Both the position numbers and the translations under genes were made by a program. Below are positions 43,732 through 51,747 of a stretch of 64,000 bases of DNA, piece after piece (within the stretch, counting starts at the first letter, position 1; every line of letters begins with the position of its first letter). Source of the DNA: Saccharicrinis sp963677655. Its GTDB lineage: Bacteria > Bacteroidota > Bacteroidia > Bacteroidales > Marinilabiliaceae. The notes below the pieces were generated by a model. The model saw only the letters and a program-made list of their open reading frames with translations. It made no database searches and was not told the origin of the DNA. The DNA is taken from assembly GCA_963677655.1 (NCBI GenBank), contig OY782088.1; one strand, 5' to 3'.

Positions 43732-43754
43732 TTATTTTTAATGTTAATTGTGTT

Positions 43755-43864
43755 CTCTAAAAATAGTGAAAATCAAGGCTCAAATAAATTCAAATGCCGC
43801 AGTTAACTGTTGTAAATGAGGATTTTGAATTTGAGCAGAAACGCAGCATTTTGCATTTTTAGAG
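43755..43864. repeat. ~110-bp foldback immediately downstream of argG
   Basis: The outer arms CTCTAAAAAT (43755-43764) and ATTTTTAGAG (43855-43864) are perfectly complementary. Inside them, GCTCAAAT-type and ATTTGAGC-type arms also pair, around a central AGTTAACT. The structure ends six bases before the argG stop codon. It has no coding capacity and resembles a transcribed palindromic element. Confidence 0.65.
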
Positions 43865-43870
43865 GTTACA

Positions 43871-45073
43871 TTATTTAATATCTAACTGTCCTTTATTAAC
43901 AGTGTTATAAATTTTAAGCTGGTTGCTGATGATATTGGTAAAACCTTTCACATCATCACTTGTCCAACCTTTATTCATTTCTCCGTACTCGCCAAATTCA
44001 GTATTCATTAAATCATTAGCTGATTCAATTCCAACAAGTTCAAAACGATAAGGTGCAAGCTTAATGATTACCTTTCCGTTTACATTTTCTTGTGAGCCAT
44101 CAAGGAATTTTTCAATGTCTCTCATTACTGGCTCAAAGTATTGAGCTTCGTGTAAAAGCATTCCATACCAGTTACTCAATTGCTCTTTCCAATACATTTG
44201 CCATTTTGTAAGGACATGCTTTTCAAGTAAATGATGAGCTTTAATGATTAACATAGGAGCTGCAGCTTCAAAACCTACTCTTCCCTTGATTCCAATGATA
44301 GTATCACCTACGTGAGTATCTCGGCCAATTGCGTATGCCGCACCCAGACTTTCTATTTTTCTAATTGCATCAATCGGGTTTTCAAATGTTTCTCCATTAA
44401 CGCTTGAAATCTCACCTTTAGAAAACTCAATAGTCAGCTCTTCCGAACCTTCTTTTGTCAGTTGACTTGGATATTCTTCCTCAGGGATGTTTTCATTTGT
44501 TGTTAATGTCTCTTTACCCCCGATACTAGTTCCCCAAAGACCTTTGTTAATGGAATATTCCATTTTTTTCCAGTCTTTTTCAACACCATATTTTTTAAGA
44601 TAATTAATTTCTTCCTCTCTGGATAAGGTTAAGTCTCTGGTTGGTGTGATTATCTCTATCTCAGGAGCAATAACTTTAAAAGTCAAGTCAAAACGAACCT
44701 GATCATTACCTGCACCAGTACTACCATGTGCAATATATTTAGCACCGATCTTTCTTGCATAGTCAACAATAGCGTATGCCTGAAATATTCTTTCAGAACT
44801 TACACTTAATGGATAAGTATTGTTTTTTAAGATGTTGCCATATATCATATAGCGGATACAGTTGCGGTAATAAATGTCTGTAACATCTAAAGTTTCATGC
44901 TTTGTAACACCAAGGTTGTATGCTCCTTCTTCAATAGTTTTGATCTCAGAATCAGAAAAACCACCTGTATTAGCAATTGCTGAGTAAACATCTAATCCTT
45001 TTTCATGTTTTAAATACTTTACACAGAATGAAGTATCTAATCCGCCACTAAAGGCTAAAACAACTTTTTCCAT
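43871..45073 (-). CDS. argG: Argininosuccinate synthase
   Basis: ArgG joins citrulline and aspartate using ATP. The 400-residue protein has the N-type ATP pyrophosphatase P-loop LAFSGGLDTSFCVKYL, AHGSTGAGNDQVRFD, and GLWGTSIGGKET. It is of the compact Bacteroidota type, with a divergent C-terminal region. It follows the acyltransferase gene by 38 bases. Two adjacent genes of the pathway (argC, argD) follow after structured gaps. Confidence 0.95.
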   Translation of the reverse strand: MEKVVLAFSGGLDTSFCVKYLKHEKGLDVYSAIANTGGFSDSEIKTIEEGAYNLGVTKHETLDVTDIYYRNCIRYMIYGNILKNNTYPLSVSSERIFQAYAIVDYARKIGAKYIAHGSTGAGNDQVRFDLTFKVIAPEIEIITPTRDLTLSREEEINYLKKYGVEKDWKKMEYSINKGLWGTSIGGKETLTTNENIPEEEYPSQLTKEGSEELTIEFSKGEISSVNGETFENPIDAIRKIESLGAAYAIGRDTHVGDTIIGIKGRVGFEAAAPMLIIKAHHLLEKHVLTKWQMYWKEQLSNWYGMLLHEAQYFEPVMRDIEKFLDGSQENVNGKVIIKLAPYRFELVGIESANDLMNTEFGEYGEMNKGWTSDDVKGFTNIISNQLKIYNTVNKGQLDIK

Positions 45074-45111
45074 TTTCTTTTATTTATTGTTGGGAAATAA
45101 TCCCTCTCATT

Positions 45112-45795
45112 TTACGATATTAATTTTGCCTGTAAACGTTTAAAATAGGAGTTTTTATTTTCTCCTTTTTTCTTGTTAGGTCTAAGAAAAACAAATTGTT
45201 TAAATTTTAGCCATCTGCTATAAACTTTTAAACTTTTTTCTTCTTCATCCTTTTTATTGGCAGTTGCCGGATCGTATAACATACCTGTACACAAACAATG
45301 TCTTCTGTTTGTGCGTACTAAGATGTCATAATTCACGCAGCTTTGGCAGCCTTTCCAAAACATTTCGTCATCAGTTAGCTCTGAAAATGTAACAGGCTTG
45401 TATCCAAGCTCTGAATTAATTTTCATAACAGCTAGTCCTGTTGTTAATCCAAAAAGTTTTGCATCAGGGAATCTCTTCCTTGATAATTCAAAGGCTTTCT
45501 TTTTAATAGCTTTTGCTAGGCCGTGCCCTCGGTAAGCGTCTACAACAATTAACCCTGAGTTTGCTACAAATCTGTTGTGCCCCCAGGATTCGATATAACA
45601 AAATCCGGCAAAATTTTTGCCATCCAAAGCTATAATAGCTTTTCTTTCATTAATCTTTTGAATGATATAGCCTGGACTACGTTTCGCAATCCCTGTACCT
45701 CTAACTTTTGCAGCATCTGCAATAGTAGTAAGTATGATATCAACATACTCGAGGTGATCTTCGTTTGCTATATCGATGTAAAAATCTTTAATCAT
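45112..45795 (-). CDS. GNAT acyltransferase, candidate N-acylglutamate synthase
   Basis: The 227-residue protein has a GNAT fold: VANSGLIVVDAYRGHGLAKA carries the acyl-CoA pyrophosphate loop (RGHGLA, residues 89-94), and GLTTGLAVMKINSELGY is the C-terminal core. A tail includes four cysteines in two pairs (C150/C153 and C167/C169), a possible metal site, and ends in a basic segment. No canonical argA or argJ is present in the otherwise complete cluster. Its place between argR and argG makes it the candidate for the first step, here probably N-succinylglutamate synthesis. As I recall, a Bacteroides thetaiotaomicron homologue was proposed for that role from mutant fitness data. Confidence 0.78.
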   Translation of the reverse strand: MIKDFYIDIANEDHLEYVDIILTTIADAAKVRGTGIAKRSPGYIIQKINERKAIIALDGKNFAGFCYIESWGHNRFVANSGLIVVDAYRGHGLAKAIKKKAFELSRKRFPDAKLFGLTTGLAVMKINSELGYKPVTFSELTDDEMFWKGCQSCVNYDILVRTNRRHCLCTGMLYDPATANKKDEEEKSLKVYSRWLKFKQFVFLRPNKKKGENKNSYFKRLQAKLIS

Positions 45796-45820
45796 TTTTA
45801 ATTAACGCCTCAAAAATCAA

Positions 45821-46297
45821 CTACAATAATTTTTCCTTTAATCCAGGAATAAATAATGATAAAACTTCAATTATATGTCCTTTTGAAATACCTTCTCTGT
45901 TAATTAATAAGATAGTGTCATCTCCCGCAATGGTTCCTAATATTTCGTAGGGATCATGACTGTCGATTACAGAAGCAATACTATTAGCAAATCCGGGTCT
46001 TGTTTTTATAACAGCCATATTTCCTGAAAAATCAATAGACTCTACTCCTGATACAGGAAAGTCTTCATGTACTTCTTCGTTGGCTTTGGCTAACCCTTGT
46101 GGTAATTCATATACATAACCAAGGTCAGAATGAGGTACTTTAGCAACCTTTAAATATTTTAGGTCACGAGAAAGAGTAGCCTGAGTCGTCATAAAACCCT
46201 CCTTTTCAAGAAGCGATAATAACTCTTCCTGGCTGCTTACGTTCTGTGAACTTATTATGCTTTTAATTGTTGCTAAACGCTGAGTTTTGACCTTCAT
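45821..46297 (-). CDS. argR: Arginine repressor
   Basis: ArgR is the arginine-responsive hexameric regulator. The start is placed at the ATG at 46297 (158 aa), because a longer open frame would run through the promoter. The N-terminal winged helix shows RLATIKSIISSQNVSSQEEL and TTQATLSRDLKYLKVAKV. The C-terminal arginine-binding and oligomerisation domain has the Ala-Ser-Asp-type region FANSIASVIDSHDPYEILGTIAGDDTILLI. It heads the leftward arg cluster, and ARG-box-like palindromes abut its start codon, implying autorepression. Confidence 0.95.
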   Translation of the reverse strand: MKVKTQRLATIKSIISSQNVSSQEELLSLLEKEGFMTTQATLSRDLKYLKVAKVPHSDLGYVYELPQGLAKANEEVHEDFPVSGVESIDFSGNMAVIKTRPGFANSIASVIDSHDPYEILGTIAGDDTILLINREGISKGHIIEVLSLFIPGLKEKLL

Positions 46298-46332
46298 TGT
46301 ATAAATATTCAATTCCAATGCAAAAATATTCA
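46298..46332. promoter_or_regulatory. Tandem ARG boxes overlapping the argR promoter
   Basis: TGTATAAATATTCA (46298-46311) matches the ArgR consensus TGAATwwwwATTCA at 9 of 10 fixed positions. TGCAAAAATATTCA (46319-46332) matches at 8 of 10. Their centres are 21 bases apart, the spacing typical of ArgR operator pairs in enterobacteria. The second box covers the argR -7 element. Binding should repress argR and the genes behind it. Confidence 0.7.
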
Positions 46333-46351
46333 CTTTTTTAAAATAATCAAA
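46321..46351 (-). promoter_or_regulatory. argR promoter
   Basis: Read leftward, TTTG (46351-46348) and TATTTTTG (46328-46321) are separated by exactly 19 bases, a perfect Bacteroidota promoter. Transcription should start near 46314, giving a leader of about 17 bases. Confidence 0.8.
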
Positions 46352-46371
46352 AGAAATTTGTAAAATATTTG

Positions 46372-46379
46372 TATTTTTG
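46372..46379 (+). promoter_or_regulatory. Candidate -7 element of the carB promoter
   Basis: TATTTTTG is a perfect TAnnTTTG box facing carB, about 200 bases upstream of it. The -33 position is not conserved. It is divergent from the argR promoter, with about 20 bases between them. Confidence 0.45.
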
Positions 46380-46501
46380 CAGCCGAAATGAATCCTGAAA
46401 AAGAGCAAAACTCGCTAAGATTCAAAGATTAGAGTTGTTGTGTGTCAGGAAGGGTAAGGATTGTTAACGTGTAAACGAAATTAAAAACTAAGGATAAAGT
46501 G

Positions 46502-46532
46502 AAATCAGAATGAATTTTTTTTCTGATTTTTT
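46502..46532 (+). promoter_or_regulatory. Terminator-like hairpin in the carB leader
   Basis: AAATCAGAA (46502-46510) and TTCTGATTT (46521-46529) form a perfect 9-bp stem with a T-rich 10-base loop, followed by three more Ts. It lies between the carB promoter candidate and the gene. It may be an attenuator, though I see no convincing regulatory leader peptide or known riboswitch with it. Confidence 0.5.
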
Positions 46533-46576
46533 GTATAAGAATACATTACATCAATTTCAATATAAGCCAGTAAAAC

Positions 46577-49500
46577 ATGAATGAAGACATTAAAAAAGTA
46601 GTAATACTTGGATCAGGTGCGCTAAAGATCGGTGAAGCAGGAGAGTTTGATTATTCCGGTTCTCAGGCTCTAAAAGCTTTAAAAGAAGAAGGCATTGAGA
46701 CTGTATTAGTAAATCCTAATATTGCTACTGTACAGACATCAGATAAAATTGCTGATAAAATTTATTTTTTGCCTGTAACGCCTTATTTTGTTGAGGAGGT
46801 AATTAAAAAAGAAAAGCCTGATGGTATTCTATTGGCTTTTGGTGGTCAAACAGCTCTTAACTGTGGGACAAAACTTTTTGAAACAGGAGTTCTTGAAAAG
46901 TATAATCTTCAGGTACTTGGTACTCCGGTTCAAGCAATTATTAATACTGAAGACAGGGAGATTTTTGCCAATAAACTTAAAGAAATTGATGTTAAAACAC
47001 CTATAAGTCTTGCTGTAACTTCTGTTGAAGAGGCTGTGAAAGCTTCTGAGAAGATAGGATTTCCTATTATTGTAAGAGCAGCATATACTCTTGGTGGAAT
47101 GGGAAGTGGATTCTGTAATAATAAAGAAGAGTTAATTGCTCGTGCAGAAAATGCTTTTTCTTATTCAAATCAGATTTTGGTAGAAGAGTCTCTTAAAGGA
47201 TGGAAAGAGGTAGAGTATGAGGTGGTTCGAGATAAGTATAATAACTGTATTACTGTGTGTAATATGGAAAACTTTGATCCACTTGGAATTCATACCGGAG
47301 AGAGTATTGTAGTAGCACCATCTCAAACACTTTCAAATTCAGAGTATCATAAATTACGTGAATTAGCAATTAAGATTATTCGTCATATCGGAGTTGTTGG
47401 TGAGTGTAACGTACAATATGCTTTAGATCCAAAATCAGAAGATTATCGTGTAATTGAGGTAAATGCTCGTTTATCTCGTTCCAGTGCATTAGCCTCAAAA
47501 GCAACTGGATATCCATTGGCTTTTGTGGCTGCAAAATTAGGTTTAGGTTATGGATTACATGAGCTTAAAAACTCAGTAACAAAAGTGACATCAACTTTCT
47601 TTGAGCCGGCGTTGGATTATGTAGTATGTAAGATTCCTCGTTGGGATTTAAATAAATTTAATGGTGTTAGCAAGCAGATTGGTTCAAGTATGAAATCTGT
47701 TGGTGAGATCATGTCTATCGGTCGTACATTTGAAGAGGCGATACAAAAAGGTCTTCGTATGATTGGACAGGGAATGCATGGTTTTGTTGCAAATCAACCA
47801 TTAAAAGGGATTGATGTAAAAACAGAATTGGCAGAACCAACCGATCAGCGTATTTATGCTATTGCAGAAGCGTTCGAAAACGGAATGTCTGTTGAGGAAA
47901 TTCATGAATTAAGTAAGATTGATCACTGGTTCCTTGAAAAGTTAAAGAATATTAGTGATATAGAAACTGATCTTAAGAAATGTAACAATCTTGAAGAACT
48001 TTCAAGTGATTTATTAAGACAAGCTAAGCGTTCTGGTTTTTCTGACTTCCAGGTAGCTCGTTGTGTATTCAAGAGTACTAGCGAAGTTATTAGTGATGAT
48101 TTACTAAAAGTAAGAGCTGAGCGTAAAAAACGTAATATATTACCGGTAGTAAAGCAAATTGATACAATGGCAGGTGAGTTTCCTGCTCAAATCAACTACT
48201 TATACCTTACTTATAGTGGTACAGAGCATGATATAGATTATGTAGATGATGGAAAATCTGTTATTGTGCTGGGTAGTGGAGCTTATCGTATTGGTAGTTC
48301 AGTGGAGTTTGACTGGTGTAGTGTAAATGCACTGAATACAATCAGAGAACAGAAATATCGTTCAATTATGATCAACTACAATCCGGAAACAGTAAGTACG
48401 GATTATGATGTGTGTGATCGTTTATACTTTGATGAACTTACATTCGAAAGAGTATTAGATGTAATTGACCTTGAAACGCCTAAAGGGGTAATAGTTTCAG
48501 TGGGAGGTCAGATTCCTAATAATCTTGCAATGAAATTAAATGGTCAGAATGTACCAATTTTAGGAACTTCTCCTGAAAATATCGATAATGCCGAAAACCG
48601 TCAAAAGTTCTCTGCAATGTTAGATAGATTAGACATTGACCAGCCAAGATGGAGTGAATTAACTTCAATTGATGATATCTTTACATTCGTTGATGAAGTA
48701 GGGTTCCCGGTATTAGTACGTCCAAGTTATGTGCTTTCAGGTGCTGCCATGAATGTAGTAAGTAACAAGGATGAGTTAGAGCATTTCTTAACGCTTGCCG
48801 CAAATGTATCTAAAGAATATCCTGTAGTAGTTTCTGAGTTTATTGAAGAGGCTAAGGAAATTGAAGTGGATGCTGTAGCTAAAAACGGAGAAGTGGTTGC
48901 TTATGCAATTTCTGAGCACGTAGAGTTCGCCGGGGTACATTCAGGGGATGCGACTATCGTATTTCCTCCTCAAAAATTGTATATCGAGACAATGCGTCGT
49001 GTTAAAAAGATTGCCAGAGAAATCGCAAAAGCACTTAATATCTCAGGTCCATTTAACATGCAGTTGTTAGGAAAAAATAATGAACTTAAAGTTATCGAAT
49101 GTAACTTAAGAGCATCACGTAGTTTCCCATTTGTTTCTAAAATTCTTAAGGTTAATTTAATTGACCTTGCCACACAAGTAATGTTAGGAATGGATGTTCA
49201 GAAACCAAATAAAAACTTATTTGATCTTGACTGTGTTGGTATTAAAGCTCCTCAGTTTTCATTTGCTCGTTTAGCAAAAGCTGACCCGGTATTAGGTGTG
49301 GATATGTCATCAACAGGAGAGGTTGGATGTATTGGAGATAACTTTGATGAAGCTATATTAAATTCAATGCTTTCTGTAGGTTATTCAATTCCTAAAAAGA
49401 ATGTATTGATTTCTTCTGGTCCATTAAGATCTAAGATGGAATTGTTGAAGGCTGCTAAGTTGTTAAAAGATAAAGGTTATAATATTTATGCAACAGGTGG

Positions 49501-49801
49501 TACTCATAAGTTCTTTGCAGAGAATGGAGTGGAAACTACTCATATTTATTGGCCAAGTGAACCGGATCAACATCCAAATTCATTGGAAATGATTCGTGAA
49601 AAGCAAATTGATTTAGTGGTTAATATCCCTAAAAATTTAAGTAAAAATGAGTTGAAGAATGGATATAAGATCCGTCGTAATGCTATTGACTTTAATATTC
49701 CTTTAATTACAAATGCTCGTTTAGCAAGTGCTTTTATTCAAGCATTCTGTAAAATGGGTAAAGAGGATATTAAGATTAAGAATTGGGCTGAGTACAAGTA
49801 A
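46577..49801 (+). CDS. carB: Carbamoyl-phosphate synthase large subunit
   Basis: CarB makes carbamoyl phosphate from bicarbonate, ATP and ammonia delivered by CarA. The 1074-residue length is full. The two homologous ATP-grasp halves are visible: the first opens VVILGSGALKIGEAGEFDYS, with PIIVRAAYTLGGMGSGF. The second opens VIVLGSGAYRIGSSVEFDW, with PVLVRPSYVLSGAAMNVV. A C-terminal MGS-like allosteric domain (about 930-1060, ISSGPLRSKMELLKAAK, YATGGTHKFF) normally binds effectors. It is divergent from argR and far from carA. Confidence 0.97.
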   Translation: MNEDIKKVVILGSGALKIGEAGEFDYSGSQALKALKEEGIETVLVNPNIATVQTSDKIADKIYFLPVTPYFVEEVIKKEKPDGILLAFGGQTALNCGTKLFETGVLEKYNLQVLGTPVQAIINTEDREIFANKLKEIDVKTPISLAVTSVEEAVKASEKIGFPIIVRAAYTLGGMGSGFCNNKEELIARAENAFSYSNQILVEESLKGWKEVEYEVVRDKYNNCITVCNMENFDPLGIHTGESIVVAPSQTLSNSEYHKLRELAIKIIRHIGVVGECNVQYALDPKSEDYRVIEVNARLSRSSALASKATGYPLAFVAAKLGLGYGLHELKNSVTKVTSTFFEPALDYVVCKIPRWDLNKFNGVSKQIGSSMKSVGEIMSIGRTFEEAIQKGLRMIGQGMHGFVANQPLKGIDVKTELAEPTDQRIYAIAEAFENGMSVEEIHELSKIDHWFLEKLKNISDIETDLKKCNNLEELSSDLLRQAKRSGFSDFQVARCVFKSTSEVISDDLLKVRAERKKRNILPVVKQIDTMAGEFPAQINYLYLTYSGTEHDIDYVDDGKSVIVLGSGAYRIGSSVEFDWCSVNALNTIREQKYRSIMINYNPETVSTDYDVCDRLYFDELTFERVLDVIDLETPKGVIVSVGGQIPNNLAMKLNGQNVPILGTSPENIDNAENRQKFSAMLDRLDIDQPRWSELTSIDDIFTFVDEVGFPVLVRPSYVLSGAAMNVVSNKDELEHFLTLAANVSKEYPVVVSEFIEEAKEIEVDAVAKNGEVVAYAISEHVEFAGVHSGDATIVFPPQKLYIETMRRVKKIAREIAKALNISGPFNMQLLGKNNELKVIECNLRASRSFPFVSKILKVNLIDLATQVMLGMDVQKPNKNLFDLDCVGIKAPQFSFARLAKADPVLGVDMSSTGEVGCIGDNFDEAILNSMLSVGYSIPKKNVLISSGPLRSKMELLKAAKLLKDKGYNIYATGGTHKFFAENGVETTHIYWPSEPDQHPNSLEMIREKQIDLVVNIPKNLSKNELKNGYKIRRNAIDFNIPLITNARLASAFIQAFCKMGKEDIKIKNWAEYK

Positions 49802-49830
49802 TATATATTGTAATTAGATATTAACGATTT

Positions 49831-49867
49831 AAAGCCATTGGGAGTTTTCTCAATGGCTTTATTTTTG
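49831..49867 (+). terminator. carB terminator
   Basis: AAAGCCATTG (49831-49840) and CAATGGCTTT (49851-49860) form a perfect 10-bp stem with a 10-base loop, followed by ATTTTTG. It lies 29 bases after the carB stop. Confidence 0.9.
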
Positions 49868-49924
49868 TATAAAGACAATTTTTGCATAAGATTTGTTATT
49901 TTCGGGAGTTAGAACTTTAAAAGT

Positions 49925-51046
49925 ATGAAGATGAAGTTTACAAGATTGTTTTTAATAATTACATGTTTAACATTAGTTTATTCAGGAACTAGTGCTCAGG
50001 ATAAATTTGAATTTGAATCGTTTTTCGAGGTCAAAAATACTCCGATAAAAAATCAGGATAGAACCGGAACTTGTTGGGCATTTAGTACCACATCTTTTAT
50101 TGAGAGTGAGATTATGAGAATGGGCGGACCTGAACTTGATTTATCGGAGATGTATTCGGTTAATTTTGTTTATCAAGAAAAAGCACGAAAATATGTAATG
50201 TTTCATGGTATGGCAAACTTTAGTCAGGGAGGACAGGCTCATGATATATTTAATGTAATTGCGAAACATGGATTTGTACCAGAAAGTGATTATTCAGGAT
50301 TAAAAGATTCTTCATTGAGCCATAACCATACAGAATTAGAAATGTCTATGAAAGGGCTTCTTGATAATTATATGAAACAAAAGAATGCTGAACCTTCAGA
50401 GTTATGGTTTACGAATGTTCAGTCAATGTTATTTAATTATTTAGGAGAAGTTCCAACGCAAACTGTATTTAATAAAAGAACTTATAGTCCGACAGAATTT
50501 GCATCAGGGTTAGGTATTAATAAAAACAATTATGTAGAGCTTACTTCTTATAGTCATCACCCTTATTATGAACAATTTGATCTTGAAGTGCCTGATAACT
50601 GGTCGCATGACAGATATTATAATATTCCAATAGATGAATTAATTGATGTGATGAAGAAGGCAATACAAAATGGATATAGTATCACATGGGATGGAGATGT
50701 TACGGAGACTTATTTTTCCCATAAAGAGGGAGTTGCTATTGTTCCTGTTGATGTATCAAAAGGATTTGTTCCACAAGAGGAAGTTTATGTTACTCAGGAG
50801 GCTCGACAGAAAGCTTTTATGTCATGGAAAGCAACAGATGATCACCTGATGCATATAGTAGGTATTGCTAAAGATCAAAATGGAACAATGTATTTTAAAA
50901 CAAAAAATAGTTGGGGTCCGAATAGTAATAAATATGGAGGCTATGTATATTTATCAGAATCGTATGTTCGTATGAATACAATCGCAATAATGCTCAATAA
51001 AGAAGCCTTAAGTAAGGAATTATCAAAGACTCTTTTTAAGAAATGA
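49925..51046 (+). CDS. Exported C1 (papain-like) peptidase, bleomycin hydrolase/PepC type
   Basis: The 373-residue protein has a signal peptide (about residues 1-24). A papain-fold domain follows, with the catalytic Cys in IKNQDRTGTCWAFSTTSFIE, the catalytic His in DDHLMHIVGIAKD and the Asn in KTKNSWGPNSNKYGGYVYL. The large insertions and the order of motifs match aminopeptidase C/bleomycin hydrolase rather than classical papain. No propeptide is obvious. It probably degrades peptides in the periplasm or outside the cell. Its stop overlaps the start of the next gene by four bases (ATGA). Confidence 0.9.
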   Translation: MKMKFTRLFLIITCLTLVYSGTSAQDKFEFESFFEVKNTPIKNQDRTGTCWAFSTTSFIESEIMRMGGPELDLSEMYSVNFVYQEKARKYVMFHGMANFSQGGQAHDIFNVIAKHGFVPESDYSGLKDSSLSHNHTELEMSMKGLLDNYMKQKNAEPSELWFTNVQSMLFNYLGEVPTQTVFNKRTYSPTEFASGLGINKNNYVELTSYSHHPYYEQFDLEVPDNWSHDRYYNIPIDELIDVMKKAIQNGYSITWDGDVTETYFSHKEGVAIVPVDVSKGFVPQEEVYVTQEARQKAFMSWKATDDHLMHIVGIAKDQNGTMYFKTKNSWGPNSNKYGGYVYLSESYVRMNTIAIMLNKEALSKELSKTLFKK

Positions 51047-51708
51047 ATGCAGATCGTGCAGGATTATTAAGGCAAATAAAAGATTATGTAATTGAAAAAC
51101 TGAAGTATGTTGATGCTGGACACGATTTTAGTCATATTCAACGTGTATTACATAATGCTGTTGAAATAAATAAAAAAGAAAAAGCAGATGACTTTTTTGT
51201 TGAAGCAGGTGTGCTGTTGCATGATATTACGGATGAGAAATTATTTAATAAAGTAAAGGCAGAGGAAGAATTAAAACATTTTCTTAGCAAAATTGGTTTG
51301 TCTAGCAAGGAAGTTAGTAGACTTTTTAATATTATAGATGTAATTTCATTTGGTAAAGAATTTGATAAAAAGAAAGAGTTAACATTGGAGCAAAAAGTTG
51401 TTTGTGATGCTGACAGGTTGGATGCTATCGGTGCTGTTGGTATTGCCAGAACTTTTCATTACGGAGGAAATAAAAATCGTGAAATATTTAATAAGAATAT
51501 TCCTCCTCAAAAATATCAATCAACAAAAGAATACAGAAAAAGTACTAGCCCAACAATAAATCATTTCTATGAGAAGTTATTGCTATTGAAAGATAAAATG
51601 GAAACAGATACCGGTAAAACTATGGCAATAGAAAGGCATCGTTTTATGCTGGAGTATTTAAAGCAGTTTTATCTTGAAATGGGAGTAGAAGGTTTTGTGT
51701 TGGATTAA
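51043..51708 (+). CDS. HD-domain phosphohydrolase
   Basis: This 221-residue metal-dependent hydrolase of the YedJ/YpgQ-like HD group shows the metal ligands in GHDFSHIQRVLHNA, the HD dyad in GVLLHDITDE, and the distal Asp in VVCDADRLDAIGAVGIARTF. A conserved FHYGGNKN segment and SPTINHFYEKLL follow. The natural substrate is not predictable; relatives act on nucleotides or other phosphoesters. Translation is probably coupled to the peptidase. Confidence 0.9.
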   Translation: MNADRAGLLRQIKDYVIEKLKYVDAGHDFSHIQRVLHNAVEINKKEKADDFFVEAGVLLHDITDEKLFNKVKAEEELKHFLSKIGLSSKEVSRLFNIIDVISFGKEFDKKKELTLEQKVVCDADRLDAIGAVGIARTFHYGGNKNREIFNKNIPPQKYQSTKEYRKSTSPTINHFYEKLLLLKDKMETDTGKTMAIERHRFMLEYLKQFYLEMGVEGFVLD

Positions 51709-51747
51709 CCCACATTACACAAATAAATTAACTCAAAGCGATTCTGA

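Noticed and set aside
46298..46408. Longer argR frame starting at 46408
   Set aside because: The extension crosses a perfect promoter and the ARG boxes, and its residues do not resemble ArgR; the ATG at 46297 begins the conserved domain.
46388..46432. 14-codon frame in the carB leader as a regulatory leader peptide
   Set aside because: It has a single Arg codon and no run of codons tied to arginine or pyrimidine supply, and it starts almost at the predicted transcript end.
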